Below are positions 1 to 6,579 of a DNA stretch of 17,514 nt, in pieces. Made by a program: the position numbers and the translations under genes. The stretch comes from JBDSRX01 sp039929105 (lineage in GTDB: Bacteria; Patescibacteriota; Dojkabacteria; J137), in the NCBI GenBank assembly GCA_039929105.1, contig JBDSRX010000049.1, positions 1 to 17,514 on the forward strand. The letters run 5' to 3'. Every line of letters begins with the position of its first letter. The stretch's first letter is position 1. Under the pieces are notes generated by a model, which did not search any database, was not told where the DNA came from, and saw nothing but the letters and a program-made list of their open reading frames with translations.

Positions 1-1541
1 TCTTCGTCCTTTAAATTTAAACTTCTTAGCCTTTCTCCAAGTTCATCCTTAGTTAATAAATCGTAAATTGAAATCTTTTCGTCTCCTGCAATTCTAGTTA
101 TTTTGAAAATATCTAATCTATCAAATCTTAAGAAATCAAAAAATAGAACTTTAAATAATAAAAAATCTCTATCTTTGTCGGTATATTCAATTGTCTTTAA
201 AAAATCTATAAACATTTCTACCGCTTTATTTTCTATTGAATTTTTTCCTGCAGTAACTTGGATTGGAATCTCAGCTTTAACCATTGCTTCAATTAGATCT
301 ACGGCATTAGAATGGTTTCTATAAATAACTGCGACTTCATTTAAATTTGTTCCTTCAGATTCTAGTTGTTTAATTTTATCTACAATAAATGCAATCTCTC
401 CATCTGAAGTATTAAATTCATAAATCTCTGCTTTTCTATTGGGGATATCTAAGCCAGCTTTAAGATTCTTTTCCAAGAAAGGCATGTAATTAACTAATCT
501 TGCTTGGTTATGATTTATTACGCTTGATGCTAAGTCTAAAATATTTTGACTAGACCTGTAGTTTTCTACTATTGGAATTGTTTGTACTCCTTCAAATTGC
601 TTTGCAAAGAATAATAAGTTTTCCACATTAGCTCCTTGGAATCTATAGATTGCTTGATCGTCATCACCCACAGCAAAAATATTTGGAGAAGAATCAAAGT
701 TTCCTAAATATTTTAAAATTTCATTTTGAGCTCCATTTGTATCTTGATATTCATCAACTACAATATATAAATACTTTTCTTGATATGTAGAAAGAATTTC
801 TTGATTGTTTTCAAATTTATCTAGAACAAATAAGATCATGTCTTCGTAATCGTAGAAACCTTTTTCGTTGAGTAGAGAGGCATACTTTTTATAGATTCTA
901 GAAAGTTCTAAATTCTTTTGAGCACTTTTTCTTGCATTATCCCATTTGCCTGTTGGTTTACCTGTCTTGTTATTTATATTTGGATTTGCTTCTAAATCTT
1001 CAATTACTTTTTTAGCATTACCTTCTAATTTTTCTGGAGATACACTTTCTCTCTTTAATGTTTGAATAGAGGAGTTAATAGCCCTTATATATGCATACTT
1101 ATCTCTAAAAGGTATTAATTTAAATTCAGATTTTCCAACCTCGTCTTCAACAACATCTATCGATTCTCTGAGAAGTTTTAATCTTGTTAAATCATCTAAC
1201 TGGGTAAGCTCTTTTGAGAACATAAATTCTTCAGGGAAACTTTGAATAATCTCATTACAAAAGCTATGGAAAGTATGAATTCTTACATAATAAGCGTCGT
1301 TTCCAATCATATCTAATAATCTTCTTCGCATTGCAGTAACTCCAGATTCTGTGAAAGTTAAACAAAGGATGTTTGAAGGATTAGCTTGTGTTTCTTGTAG
1401 AATATTAGCTATTCTGAGCGATAATACCTGTGTTTTACCTGTTCCAGGACCTGCAACAACTAAAACTGGTCCTTCAACAGTTTGTACTGCTTTCTTTTGC
1501 TCTGGATTAAGTTTTTCTAAGAAGTGATTAATGTCTTTCAT
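1..1541 (-). CDS. UvrD/PcrA/Rep-family superfamily 1 DNA helicase, C-terminal part beyond window
   Basis: ATP-driven 3'-5' DNA helicase of the UvrD/PcrA/Rep group, acting in repair and replication-fork maintenance. About 513 residues are visible and the reading frame runs off the left edge. Seen in the sequence: the Q-motif-like NPEQ at residues 12-15, Walker A AGPGTGKT at 30-37, the DEYQDTN Walker B motif and the GDDDQAIYRFQGA motif III. The later motifs and C-terminal domain lie outside, so a fused nuclease domain cannot be excluded. Two in-frame ATGs exist, at 1547 and 1541. I chose 1541 because an extended -10 element (TGG-TATAAA) ends 7 nt before it, the geometry seen at other genes here; the 1547 start would lie only 1 nt after that hexamer. 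The lepB terminator lies just upstream, so this is probably its own transcription unit. The family is certain; uvrD, pcrA or a CPR-specific paralogue cannot be separated. Confidence 0.93.
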   Translation of the reverse strand, partial: MKDINHFLEKLNPEQKKAVQTVEGPVLVVAGPGTGKTQVLSLRIANILQETQANPSNILCLTFTESGVTAMRRRLLDMIGNDAYYVRIHTFHSFCNEIIQSFPEEFMFSKELTQLDDLTRLKLLRESIDVVEDEVGKSEFKLIPFRDKYAYIRAINSSIQTLKRESVSPEKLEGNAKKVIEDLEANPNINNKTGKPTGKWDNARKSAQKNLELSRIYKKYASLLNEKGFYDYEDMILFVLDKFENNQEILSTYQEKYLYIVVDEYQDTNGAQNEILKYLGNFDSSPNIFAVGDDDQAIYRFQGANVENLLFFAKQFEGVQTIPIVENYRSSQNILDLASSVINHNQARLVNYMPFLEKNLKAGLDIPNRKAEIYEFNTSDGEIAFIVDKIKQLESEGTNLNEVAVIYRNHSNAVDLIEAMVKAEIPIQVTAGKNSIENKAVEMFIDFLKTIEYTDKDRDFLLFKVLFFDFLRFDRLDIFKITRIAGDEKISIYDLLTKDELGERLRSLNLKDE

Positions 1542-1548
1542 CGACATA

Positions 1549-1577
1549 TTTATACCATAACTTTAAAAAAGTAGTAA
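1549..1577 (-). promoter_or_regulatory. Extended -10 promoter of the helicase gene
   Basis: On the minus strand TATAAA (1554-1549) is preceded by TGG, giving an extended -10. A weak -35 TTACTA (1577-1572) stands 17 nt upstream. The hexamer ends 7 nt before the ATG at 1541, which predicts a leaderless or near-leaderless mRNA. Confidence 0.5.
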
Positions 1578-1603
1578 AAAAAGGAGACATAACTATCTCC
1601 TTT
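1576..1603 (-). terminator. Rho-independent terminator of lepB
   Basis: Minus-strand hairpin: AAAGGAGATA pairs with TGTCTCCTTT (10 bp including one G-U) around the tetraloop GTTA, followed by a run of T. It starts 13 nt after the lepB stop codon and separates lepB from the helicase gene. Confidence 0.8.
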
Positions 1604-1616
1604 AAATGACATAAGA

Positions 1617-2213
1617 TTATTTTAATGTAGACACACCTGTAGGAACAATTTCTATCTCATTTAATGGCCAAATTCTTAAGAAGATTTTCCCTTGTAGCCA
1701 ATCAGTTTCAATAAGTCCTATGTATCTTGAATCCGAGCTTACTCTCCTATTATCTCCCATAACAAAGTAATTTCCTTCTGGAATATTTACCTCTACATTC
1801 TCTTTTAAGAATGTTCCTTGAGATGTAATAGTTCCCTCAGGCAAATAGGATTCCTGCAACTCCTTGCCATTAATGTATACTTTTCCTTCAAATATCTTTA
1901 GAGTCTCACCTGGCATTCCAACAATTCTTTTAATTAAAGCAACAACACCTGGCTTTTCTACAACCACAACATCTCCTCTTTTATAATTTAGACCTAGCGT
2001 TGATCCGAGTGGAGTACTACCAACCCAATGAGATAATCTATTTGTATAAAGTCTATCTCCAGTTGCATAATTTGGTTGCATTGAAGTTCCGTCTACTTCA
2101 TTTGGTGCAGCAACAAAAGTTATTATAAAAATACAAATAACTATTGCTACTATTACGGATTGACCGAAGTCTATAATCTGTTTTTTGAATTCAGGCGTGA
2201 AAATTTTTCGCAT
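1617..2213 (-). CDS. lepB: Signal peptidase I
   Basis: Membrane-bound serine/lysine protease that removes signal peptides from exported proteins on the outer face of the cytoplasmic membrane. It has 198 residues, a normal size for a one-anchor Gram-positive-type enzyme. Visible: an N-terminal membrane segment at about residues 18-36, the SMxP box with nucleophile Ser44 (GTSMQP), the general base Lys95 in KRIVGMPGE, and the GDNRRVSSDSRYIG box at 153-166. All key residues are present. It should process the exported proteins of this window, such as the ice-binding-type protein. A -10-like TAAAAT ends 8 nt before the ATG and a strong terminator follows the stop, so it is probably transcribed alone. 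There is no Shine-Dalgarno at normal spacing; the only purine stretch, AAGGTG, lies about 14 nt away and overlaps the promoter spacer. Confidence 0.97.
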   Translation of the reverse strand: MRKIFTPEFKKQIIDFGQSVIVAIVICIFIITFVAAPNEVDGTSMQPNYATGDRLYTNRLSHWVGSTPLGSTLGLNYKRGDVVVVEKPGVVALIKRIVGMPGETLKIFEGKVYINGKELQESYLPEGTITSQGTFLKENVEVNIPEGNYFVMGDNRRVSSDSRYIGLIETDWLQGKIFLRIWPLNEIEIVPTGVSTLK

Positions 2214-2221
2214 ATTTGCTC

Positions 2222-2251
2222 ATTTTACACCTTGAAGAAGAATAACACCAA
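2222..2251 (-). promoter_or_regulatory. Promoter of lepB
   Basis: Minus strand: -35-like TTGGTG (2251-2246), an 18-nt spacer and -10 TAAAAT (2227-2222). The hexamer ends 8 nt before the lepB ATG, so the transcript would have a leader of 0-2 nt. Confidence 0.5.
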
Positions 2252-2258
2252 GCTAATG

Positions 2259-2870
2259 TTAATCAAAAAGGATATATTCTAGGAACTCTCTTTCTTGTTC
2301 ATAGACTAATGGCTTCATCTCTAACAAAAGGTCTGGGTTCTCTTTATAAACATCATTTTCCCTTAAAATTAATTCTGAATGTCTTTTATAGATAGCATCT
2401 ACAATAGGAACTAATTCATCATCAAGATTAAAATTGAATTTAGATAAAAAACCCCGAAGAAATTTATAGTGACCTACCATTTCATCACTTGCATAATCAC
2501 CTTCTTCATAAAGAATTCTTAAGATCTCTTTAGATAGATTTTCTAAATTTGTTCTTAGTAAATTTAGAAGTGGGAGAGTTATAACTTCAGCGAAATCATC
2601 ATTACTGGATATGTGTTCAATATGATAAGTAACTAAGCTTAAGCATCTTGCAAATTCTTCATGTAAAGAATTATCAGATGGATCTGTAATTAAATTTTTA
2701 TAAGACATTTGAAACAACTCAATAATTTCATCAGCTTGGTAATTTATCTCAGCTTCTGTTAGAGGATAAGTAATGTAATCTATTACTGGATTTAGTAGAG
2801 CACTATTAATATAAGGTACTGGTGCAAAGGAACTTATTCTAGATTCAAGTTTTAATGCTAATTGATTCAT
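2259..2870 (-). CDS. Hypothetical protein, 203 aa, predicted soluble and helical
   Basis: I do not recognise the family. The protein has 203 residues with no signal peptide and no membrane segment. It is rich in Leu, Glu, Asp and Ile, with long amphipathic stretches that suggest an all-helical cytoplasmic protein. Its ATG follows the stop codon of the upstream gene after a single nucleotide (TAA-A-ATG), which indicates translational coupling, and no Shine-Dalgarno is present. The pair probably works together. It lies between the alpha-CTD-like gene and lepB, and 45 nt separate it from lepB. It is clearly coding: long open frame, normal composition for the window, tight coupling. No function is proposed. 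Confidence 0.8.
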   Translation of the reverse strand: MNQLALKLESRISSFAPVPYINSALLNPVIDYITYPLTEAEINYQADEIIELFQMSYKNLITDPSDNSLHEEFARCLSLVTYHIEHISSNDDFAEVITLPLLNLLRTNLENLSKEILRILYEEGDYASDEMVGHYKFLRGFLSKFNFNLDDELVPIVDAIYKRHSELILRENDVYKENPDLLLEMKPLVYEQEREFLEYILFD

Positions 2871-2871
2871 T

Positions 2872-3393
2872 TTAAGGCTCTACTGAAATACGAACTGGTT
2901 TAAGAACTTGCCATTTATGGACTGGGATAGGTAGTTCTCCAGAAGGAAGTAAATTTATTTTGACAGTAGGTAATTTAGTTTGAACTGAATTATTTATAAT
3001 AAAACTTTCTAAAAGATTTAAATATTTAATTAATACTTGTCTTATTGAATTTATTAGATAAGAACTTTTAATATCTTTAAGTGATTCAAAATCTAAAACT
3101 GGTCCTAATTCATCTTCACCAAAAATAAATAGATTAACAATAATACCTTCAAGTTCCGACAAGGTTTCAGACTTCAAAGGTAATAGTTTTTCTTTTGAAA
3201 GATTTAGTGCGGACCATAGATCTGTATGGAAATCTCTTAAAGATTTCTGTAATAATGGAATAGAGTAGATGTTCAGAACTGGTTTAAGCATTTCATTAAG
3301 TGTAGAGTATATTTCTTCTAATTGATCGAATGCGTAATTATTAGACTCGGAGATCTCGATCGAAGAATTTGTACTACTATAGCTTCTATCCAT
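2872..3393 (-). CDS. Hypothetical protein, about 173 aa, first gene of a coupled pair
   Basis: Family not recognised. It is predicted soluble, with a Ser/Asn-rich N terminus (MDRSYSSTNSS), a largely helical middle and a proline-containing C terminus of more extended character. I use the ATG at 3393. An in-frame TTG at 3402 would add three residues, but the likely promoter (-10 at 3426-3421) puts transcription start near 3414 and ATG is the stronger codon. The stop is 1 nt from the ATG of the following 203-residue gene, so the two are a two-gene operon. No cysteine, signal peptide or catalytic motif stands out. It could be a lineage-specific structural or adaptor protein; nothing visible decides. 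Confidence 0.75.
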   Translation of the reverse strand: MDRSYSSTNSSIEISESNNYAFDQLEEIYSTLNEMLKPVLNIYSIPLLQKSLRDFHTDLWSALNLSKEKLLPLKSETLSELEGIIVNLFIFGEDELGPVLDFESLKDIKSSYLINSIRQVLIKYLNLLESFIINNSVQTKLPTVKINLLPSGELPIPVHKWQVLKPVRISVEP

Positions 3394-3420
3394 TCTTGGC
3401 AATAAATTTACTATTGCAGG

Positions 3421-3450
3421 ATTATATAATTAAAAGAGTAGTTTTGGCAA
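3421..3450 (-). promoter_or_regulatory. Sigma-70-type promoter of the two-gene hypothetical operon
   Basis: Minus strand: -35 TTGCCA (3450-3445), an 18-nt spacer and a perfect -10 TATAAT (3426-3421), in the 54-63 nt gap after the alpha-CTD-like gene. Predicted start is near 3414, leaving a leader of about 12-21 nt without a Shine-Dalgarno. Confidence 0.65.
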
Positions 3451-3456
3451 TATTAT

Positions 3457-4092
3457 TTAAGCTTCTTGCATTTCTAAATCTCCAGCGAGTTGTGCTACAG
3501 TTTCGAAGTTTTCATCTTTAAAATAAAGTTGATATTTAGACATAATTAATCGAAGTTCATTTACAACTTGTAGACCAAAACCTTTAAATCTATGGAGTGA
3601 TTCGTCTGCAGTAAAATCAGTGAAGTATTCAAGTGAGGTCATTCCCACAGTTTTCATTAAATAATCTAATACTTTCTTCATCCTCCAATCTAAGTCTGTT
3701 AGATTCTTTATGAAATGCAACTCTCTCTCTTCTGGTTCTTCAAGATAATCATCTTTATCAACCCAAGGTTTAGGAAGGGGTAGTTGATCCTTTAACAACA
3801 AACCAAAAGAATTAACAAGGCTACGGATTGAATTGGCAGAGATATTCATACCATTCAATCTTTCTTCTATTTCGAGATATGTATACTTACATAGATCTCC
3901 CAGTGTTTCTATTTTTATATCATCTCTGGAGAAGCTTCTCTCAAGATTTATATATGCTCTGTTACAAATCCTTCGTACACTTGGATCTTCAATTCGATTT
4001 AAATAATCTACAGCCGAATGCATATCCAGACTTCCGTAATTAATTTCCAAAACCTTATTAACTTTAAAATCGTACTGAGTGAGATTTTCCAT
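3457..4092 (-). CDS. Protein with two tandem RNA polymerase alpha-CTD-like modules
   Basis: 211 residues. Two stretches each read like the C-terminal domain of RNA polymerase alpha: residues about 34-100 (DPSVRRICNRAYI, then IETLGDLCKYTYLEIEERLNG, then SIRSLVNSFGLLL) and about 130-191 (LTDLDWRMKKVLDYL, then MTSLEYFTDF, then LHRFKGFGLQVVNELRLIM). Both follow the pattern of N-terminal helix, T-x-x-DL box, a G/N-containing helix-hairpin-helix turn and a final helix of the x-E/S-I/L-x-x-L type. No alpha N-terminal (dimerisation) domain is present, and the two modules are joined by an acidic, proline-rich linker (105-122). In known proteins this fold binds DNA minor groove or other proteins. A free double module could be a transcription accessory factor; that is inference. 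It ends in an acidic tail. The promoter is unclear. Confidence 0.72.
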   Translation of the reverse strand: MENLTQYDFKVNKVLEINYGSLDMHSAVDYLNRIEDPSVRRICNRAYINLERSFSRDDIKIETLGDLCKYTYLEIEERLNGMNISANSIRSLVNSFGLLLKDQLPLPKPWVDKDDYLEEPEERELHFIKNLTDLDWRMKKVLDYLMKTVGMTSLEYFTDFTADESLHRFKGFGLQVVNELRLIMSKYQLYFKDENFETVAQLAGDLEMQEA

Positions 4093-4117
4093 TATAAATC
4101 TAGATAAGAAATATATT

Positions 4118-4209
4118 AGAGATTGGAAATTAGAGTATGAAATGAGAGATTGGAAATTAGAGAATGGAGATAAGAGATTAGAGGATGGAGATGAGAGATT
4201 GGAAATTAA
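4118..4209 (+). repeat. Degenerate purine-rich direct repeats
   Basis: Three copies of AGAGATTGGAAATTA start at 4118, 4145 and 4194. Between copies two and three are diverged versions built from GGAGAT(A/G)-AGAGATTAGAG words. The spacing is irregular, the copies touch or nearly touch, and there are no unique spacers, so this is not a CRISPR array. It lies between the fusA terminator and the start of the alpha-CTD-like gene. Replication slippage is a likely origin. Confidence 0.75.
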
Positions 4210-4219
4210 TTGAGAAACT

Positions 4220-4245
4220 AAAAGAGAGGGATTTCTCCCTCTCTT
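4220..4245 (-). terminator. Rho-independent terminator of fusA
   Basis: Perfect 10-bp stem AAGAGAGGGA / TCCCTCTCTT (4222-4231 with 4236-4245) with a four-base loop. On the minus strand it ends in TTTT. It lies about 55 nt after the fusA stop. Confidence 0.75.
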
Positions 4246-4277
4246 ACTATAACATAATCATTGATTATAAGAATTAT

Positions 4278-4300
4278 AGCCCCGTATGTAGTTGCGGGCT
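4278..4300 (-). terminator. Additional hairpin directly after the fusA stop
   Basis: AGCCC(C)G at 4278-4284 pairs with CGGGCT at 4295-4300, giving 6 bp with one bulged C. It starts at the last base of the fusA stop codon. A small AT-only hairpin (ATAATC-ATT-GATTAT, 4254-4268) follows. It may stabilise the mRNA 3' end or help terminate; the U tract is poor. Confidence 0.4.
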
Positions 4301-6459
4301 TACTTAACTGGAGCTATTCCAACAACCTTTTCCATAATATTTTTTGGAACTTCAGCATAATGACTTGGTTCCATATTTCCTGCTGCTGTTCCAGAAGTTA
4401 AGTTTCTTAAGTCTGCGATATAACCAAACATTTCAGATAAAGGAGCTTCTGCAACAATTTCTTTTGTTTTTCCTCTTTGTAGAAGGTTCTTAATTAAACC
4501 TCTCTTAGAAGATAAATAACCGTTAACAGATCCAACATATTCATCTGGTACATTGATTGTTACCAACATGATTGGTTCTAATAATACTGGATTTGCTTTT
4601 TTCATAGCGTTTTTAACACCATAGAATGCACAAGATCTGAAAGTATCTGTATTAGAGTCAACTTCATGATAAGTTCCGTCTGTAATTTCAACTTCAATAT
4701 CTACAACTGGGAATCCTCCTAAAGGTCCTGCTGTAATAGATTCCTGGAACCCTTTATCAATAGCAGGAATATATTCTCTTGGAATAGATCCTCCCTTAAT
4801 AGAGTCCTTAAAGTTATATCCAGCTCCTCTTTCTCTTGGTCTAACAATCATATCAATATCTGCGTATTGTCCAGCTCCTCCAGATTGCTTCTTTAGAAGT
4901 TCTCTGTGTTCAGCTTCTTCTTTAATAGTTTCTCTATAAGCTACTTGTGGTTTACCCATAGTTACTTCAATTCCGTATTCTCTTTTCATAATGTCTACTT
5001 TAATGTCCAAGTGTAACTCTCCCATTCCCGAGATAATAACTTGTCCGGTCTCAGGATCTGATTTAGCTCTAAAAGTAGGATCCTCAGAAATTAGTTTTCC
5101 TAATACTTCAGACATTTTTTCTTGGTCAGACTTTGTTTTTGGTTCAATAGCAAAAGAAACAACAGGTTCTGGGAAGTTAATACTTTCTAGAATTACTGGA
5201 TCTTTCTCATCTGAGATAGTTTCTCCTGTTCTTGTGTCTTTAAATCCAACTATAGCAGCAATATCTCCTGCCTTTACCTCTTTTACTTCTTCTCTGTGGT
5301 TGGCATGCATTAAGATAATTCTACCAACTCTTTCTTTAATTCCTTTTGAACTATTGTAAACATAACTTCCAGCTTCTAATTTACCCGAGTAAACTCTAAA
5401 GAAAGCTAAGTTTCCAACATGAGGGTCTACTGCAAGTTTAAATACTAAACCAGCAAATGGATCTTTTTCATCTAATTCTCTAGTAACAAATTCTCCAGTA
5501 TCTGGGTTTGTAGCAGGAATCTTTCCTTTTAATCCTTTTTCTGCGCCTGTTTCTTTATCTACATATGTGTGTTCTTTATCTAATGGAGAAGGTAAGTATA
5601 GACAAACATTATCTAACATTGCCTGCACTCCTTTGTTTCTTAAAGAAGATCCAGCCATAACTGGGAATAGTTTTAGTTCTAATGTAGCTTTTCTTACTCC
5701 AGCTTCTAGTTCATCTCCAGAGATTTCTTTTCCTTCTAAGTATTTAGTTGCAATATCATCATCAGCATCCGCAACAACTTCAATAAGTTTTGTTCTCCAT
5801 TCTGTAGCCTTAGCTAATAGTTCTTCAGACACTGGTTTTACTTCAATATTCTTTCCTTCATCATCTAAGTGAATTCTTGTTTCCATTCTTACAAGATCAA
5901 TAATTCCGCTGAATTCATTTTCAACTCCAACTGGAATAGAAATTGGAACAGCTTTTTCTGTTAAGTGATCTGTAATAGAATCGTAAGACTTGTAGAAATC
6001 TGCTCCGATATTATCTAGTTTGTTAATGTAGCACATTCTTGGAACTCTATATTTCTCGGCTTGGAACCAAACTTTTGAAGATTGAGGTTCAACACCCATT
6101 TTTCCATCGAATACAACAATAGCTCCGTCTAATACTCTTAAAGATCTCTCAACCTCAGCAGTAAAGTCAACGTGACCCGGTGTGTCGATAATATTAATTC
6201 TATACAATTGATCATGTAAAGACCAGAATGCTGTTGTAGCAGCAGATTGAATAGTTATTCCTCTCTCTCTTTCCTGTGGCATGAAGTCCATTTCTGCGGC
6301 TCCTTCATGAACTTCTCCTACTTTATGTTTTCTTCCTGTAAAGAAAAGAATTCTTTCTGTAGTTGTAGTTTTTCCTGCATCAACGTGTGCAATAATTCCT
6401 ATATTTCTATAGAATTTGGTATCTTTTACCTTTGTGTAATCTAAATGTACTTCAGCCAT
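4300..6459 (-). CDS. fusA: Translation elongation factor G
   Basis: GTPase that drives ribosomal translocation and, with ribosome recycling factor, ribosome recycling in the cytoplasm. 719 residues, close to the usual 690-710. GTPase motifs are all present: G1 AHVDAGKT (24-31), G2 RGITIQSAATT (66-76), G3 DTPGHVDF (92-99), G4 NKLD (146-149, where NKMD is most common) and a G5 of the GSSLRNKGVQ type. Domains II-V follow in normal order, including the domain IV stretch around GGSIPREYIPAIDKGFQ and the C-terminal ending before GIAPVK. The start is supported by N-terminal alignment to the family and by a promoter whose -10 ends 6 nt before the ATG, so the mRNA is probably leaderless. It stands alone, not in the usual str operon with rpsL, rpsG and tuf, since none of these flanks it. 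Confidence 0.98.
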   Translation of the reverse strand: MAEVHLDYTKVKDTKFYRNIGIIAHVDAGKTTTTERILFFTGRKHKVGEVHEGAAEMDFMPQERERGITIQSAATTAFWSLHDQLYRINIIDTPGHVDFTAEVERSLRVLDGAIVVFDGKMGVEPQSSKVWFQAEKYRVPRMCYINKLDNIGADFYKSYDSITDHLTEKAVPISIPVGVENEFSGIIDLVRMETRIHLDDEGKNIEVKPVSEELLAKATEWRTKLIEVVADADDDIATKYLEGKEISGDELEAGVRKATLELKLFPVMAGSSLRNKGVQAMLDNVCLYLPSPLDKEHTYVDKETGAEKGLKGKIPATNPDTGEFVTRELDEKDPFAGLVFKLAVDPHVGNLAFFRVYSGKLEAGSYVYNSSKGIKERVGRIILMHANHREEVKEVKAGDIAAIVGFKDTRTGETISDEKDPVILESINFPEPVVSFAIEPKTKSDQEKMSEVLGKLISEDPTFRAKSDPETGQVIISGMGELHLDIKVDIMKREYGIEVTMGKPQVAYRETIKEEAEHRELLKKQSGGAGQYADIDMIVRPRERGAGYNFKDSIKGGSIPREYIPAIDKGFQESITAGPLGGFPVVDIEVEITDGTYHEVDSNTDTFRSCAFYGVKNAMKKANPVLLEPIMLVTINVPDEYVGSVNGYLSSKRGLIKNLLQRGKTKEIVAEAPLSEMFGYIADLRNLTSGTAAGNMEPSHYAEVPKNIMEKVVGIAPVK

Positions 6460-6465
6460 ATACGA

Positions 6466-6493
6466 CTTATAATAAAATAATAAAAAAGTTCAA
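6466..6493 (-). promoter_or_regulatory. Promoter of fusA, leaderless geometry
   Basis: Minus strand: -35 TTGAAC (6493-6488), a 16-nt spacer and -10 TATAAG (6471-6466). Only six bases (TCGTAT) lie between the hexamer and the ATG, placing the transcription start at or next to the A of the start codon. The rest of the 6460-6579 gap shows no strong terminator for the upstream gene. Confidence 0.6.
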
Positions 6494-6579
6494 TAAAAAA
6501 CTAAATCCTGTAAGAATTTAAGCAAAGAAGTATCCCATAAAAAGGGTAGAAAATCAATATGGTATGACTGTTCTAAGAA

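Noticed and set aside
103..324. 73-residue plus-strand frame
   Set aside because: Lies antisense to the conserved helicase frame, which continues to the left edge; composition is that of a shadow frame.
3828..4043. 71-residue plus-strand frame
   Set aside because: Antisense to the alpha-CTD-like gene and without independent support.
4118..4209. Possible CRISPR array
   Set aside because: Repeat units are degenerate, irregularly spaced and without unique spacers of constant length; no cas gene is present.
4991..5872. Open frames antisense to fusA (4991-5359, 5567-5872, also 6247-6444)
   Set aside because: They are Ser/Thr/Phe-rich mirror frames of a conserved EF-G gene and have no promoter of their own.
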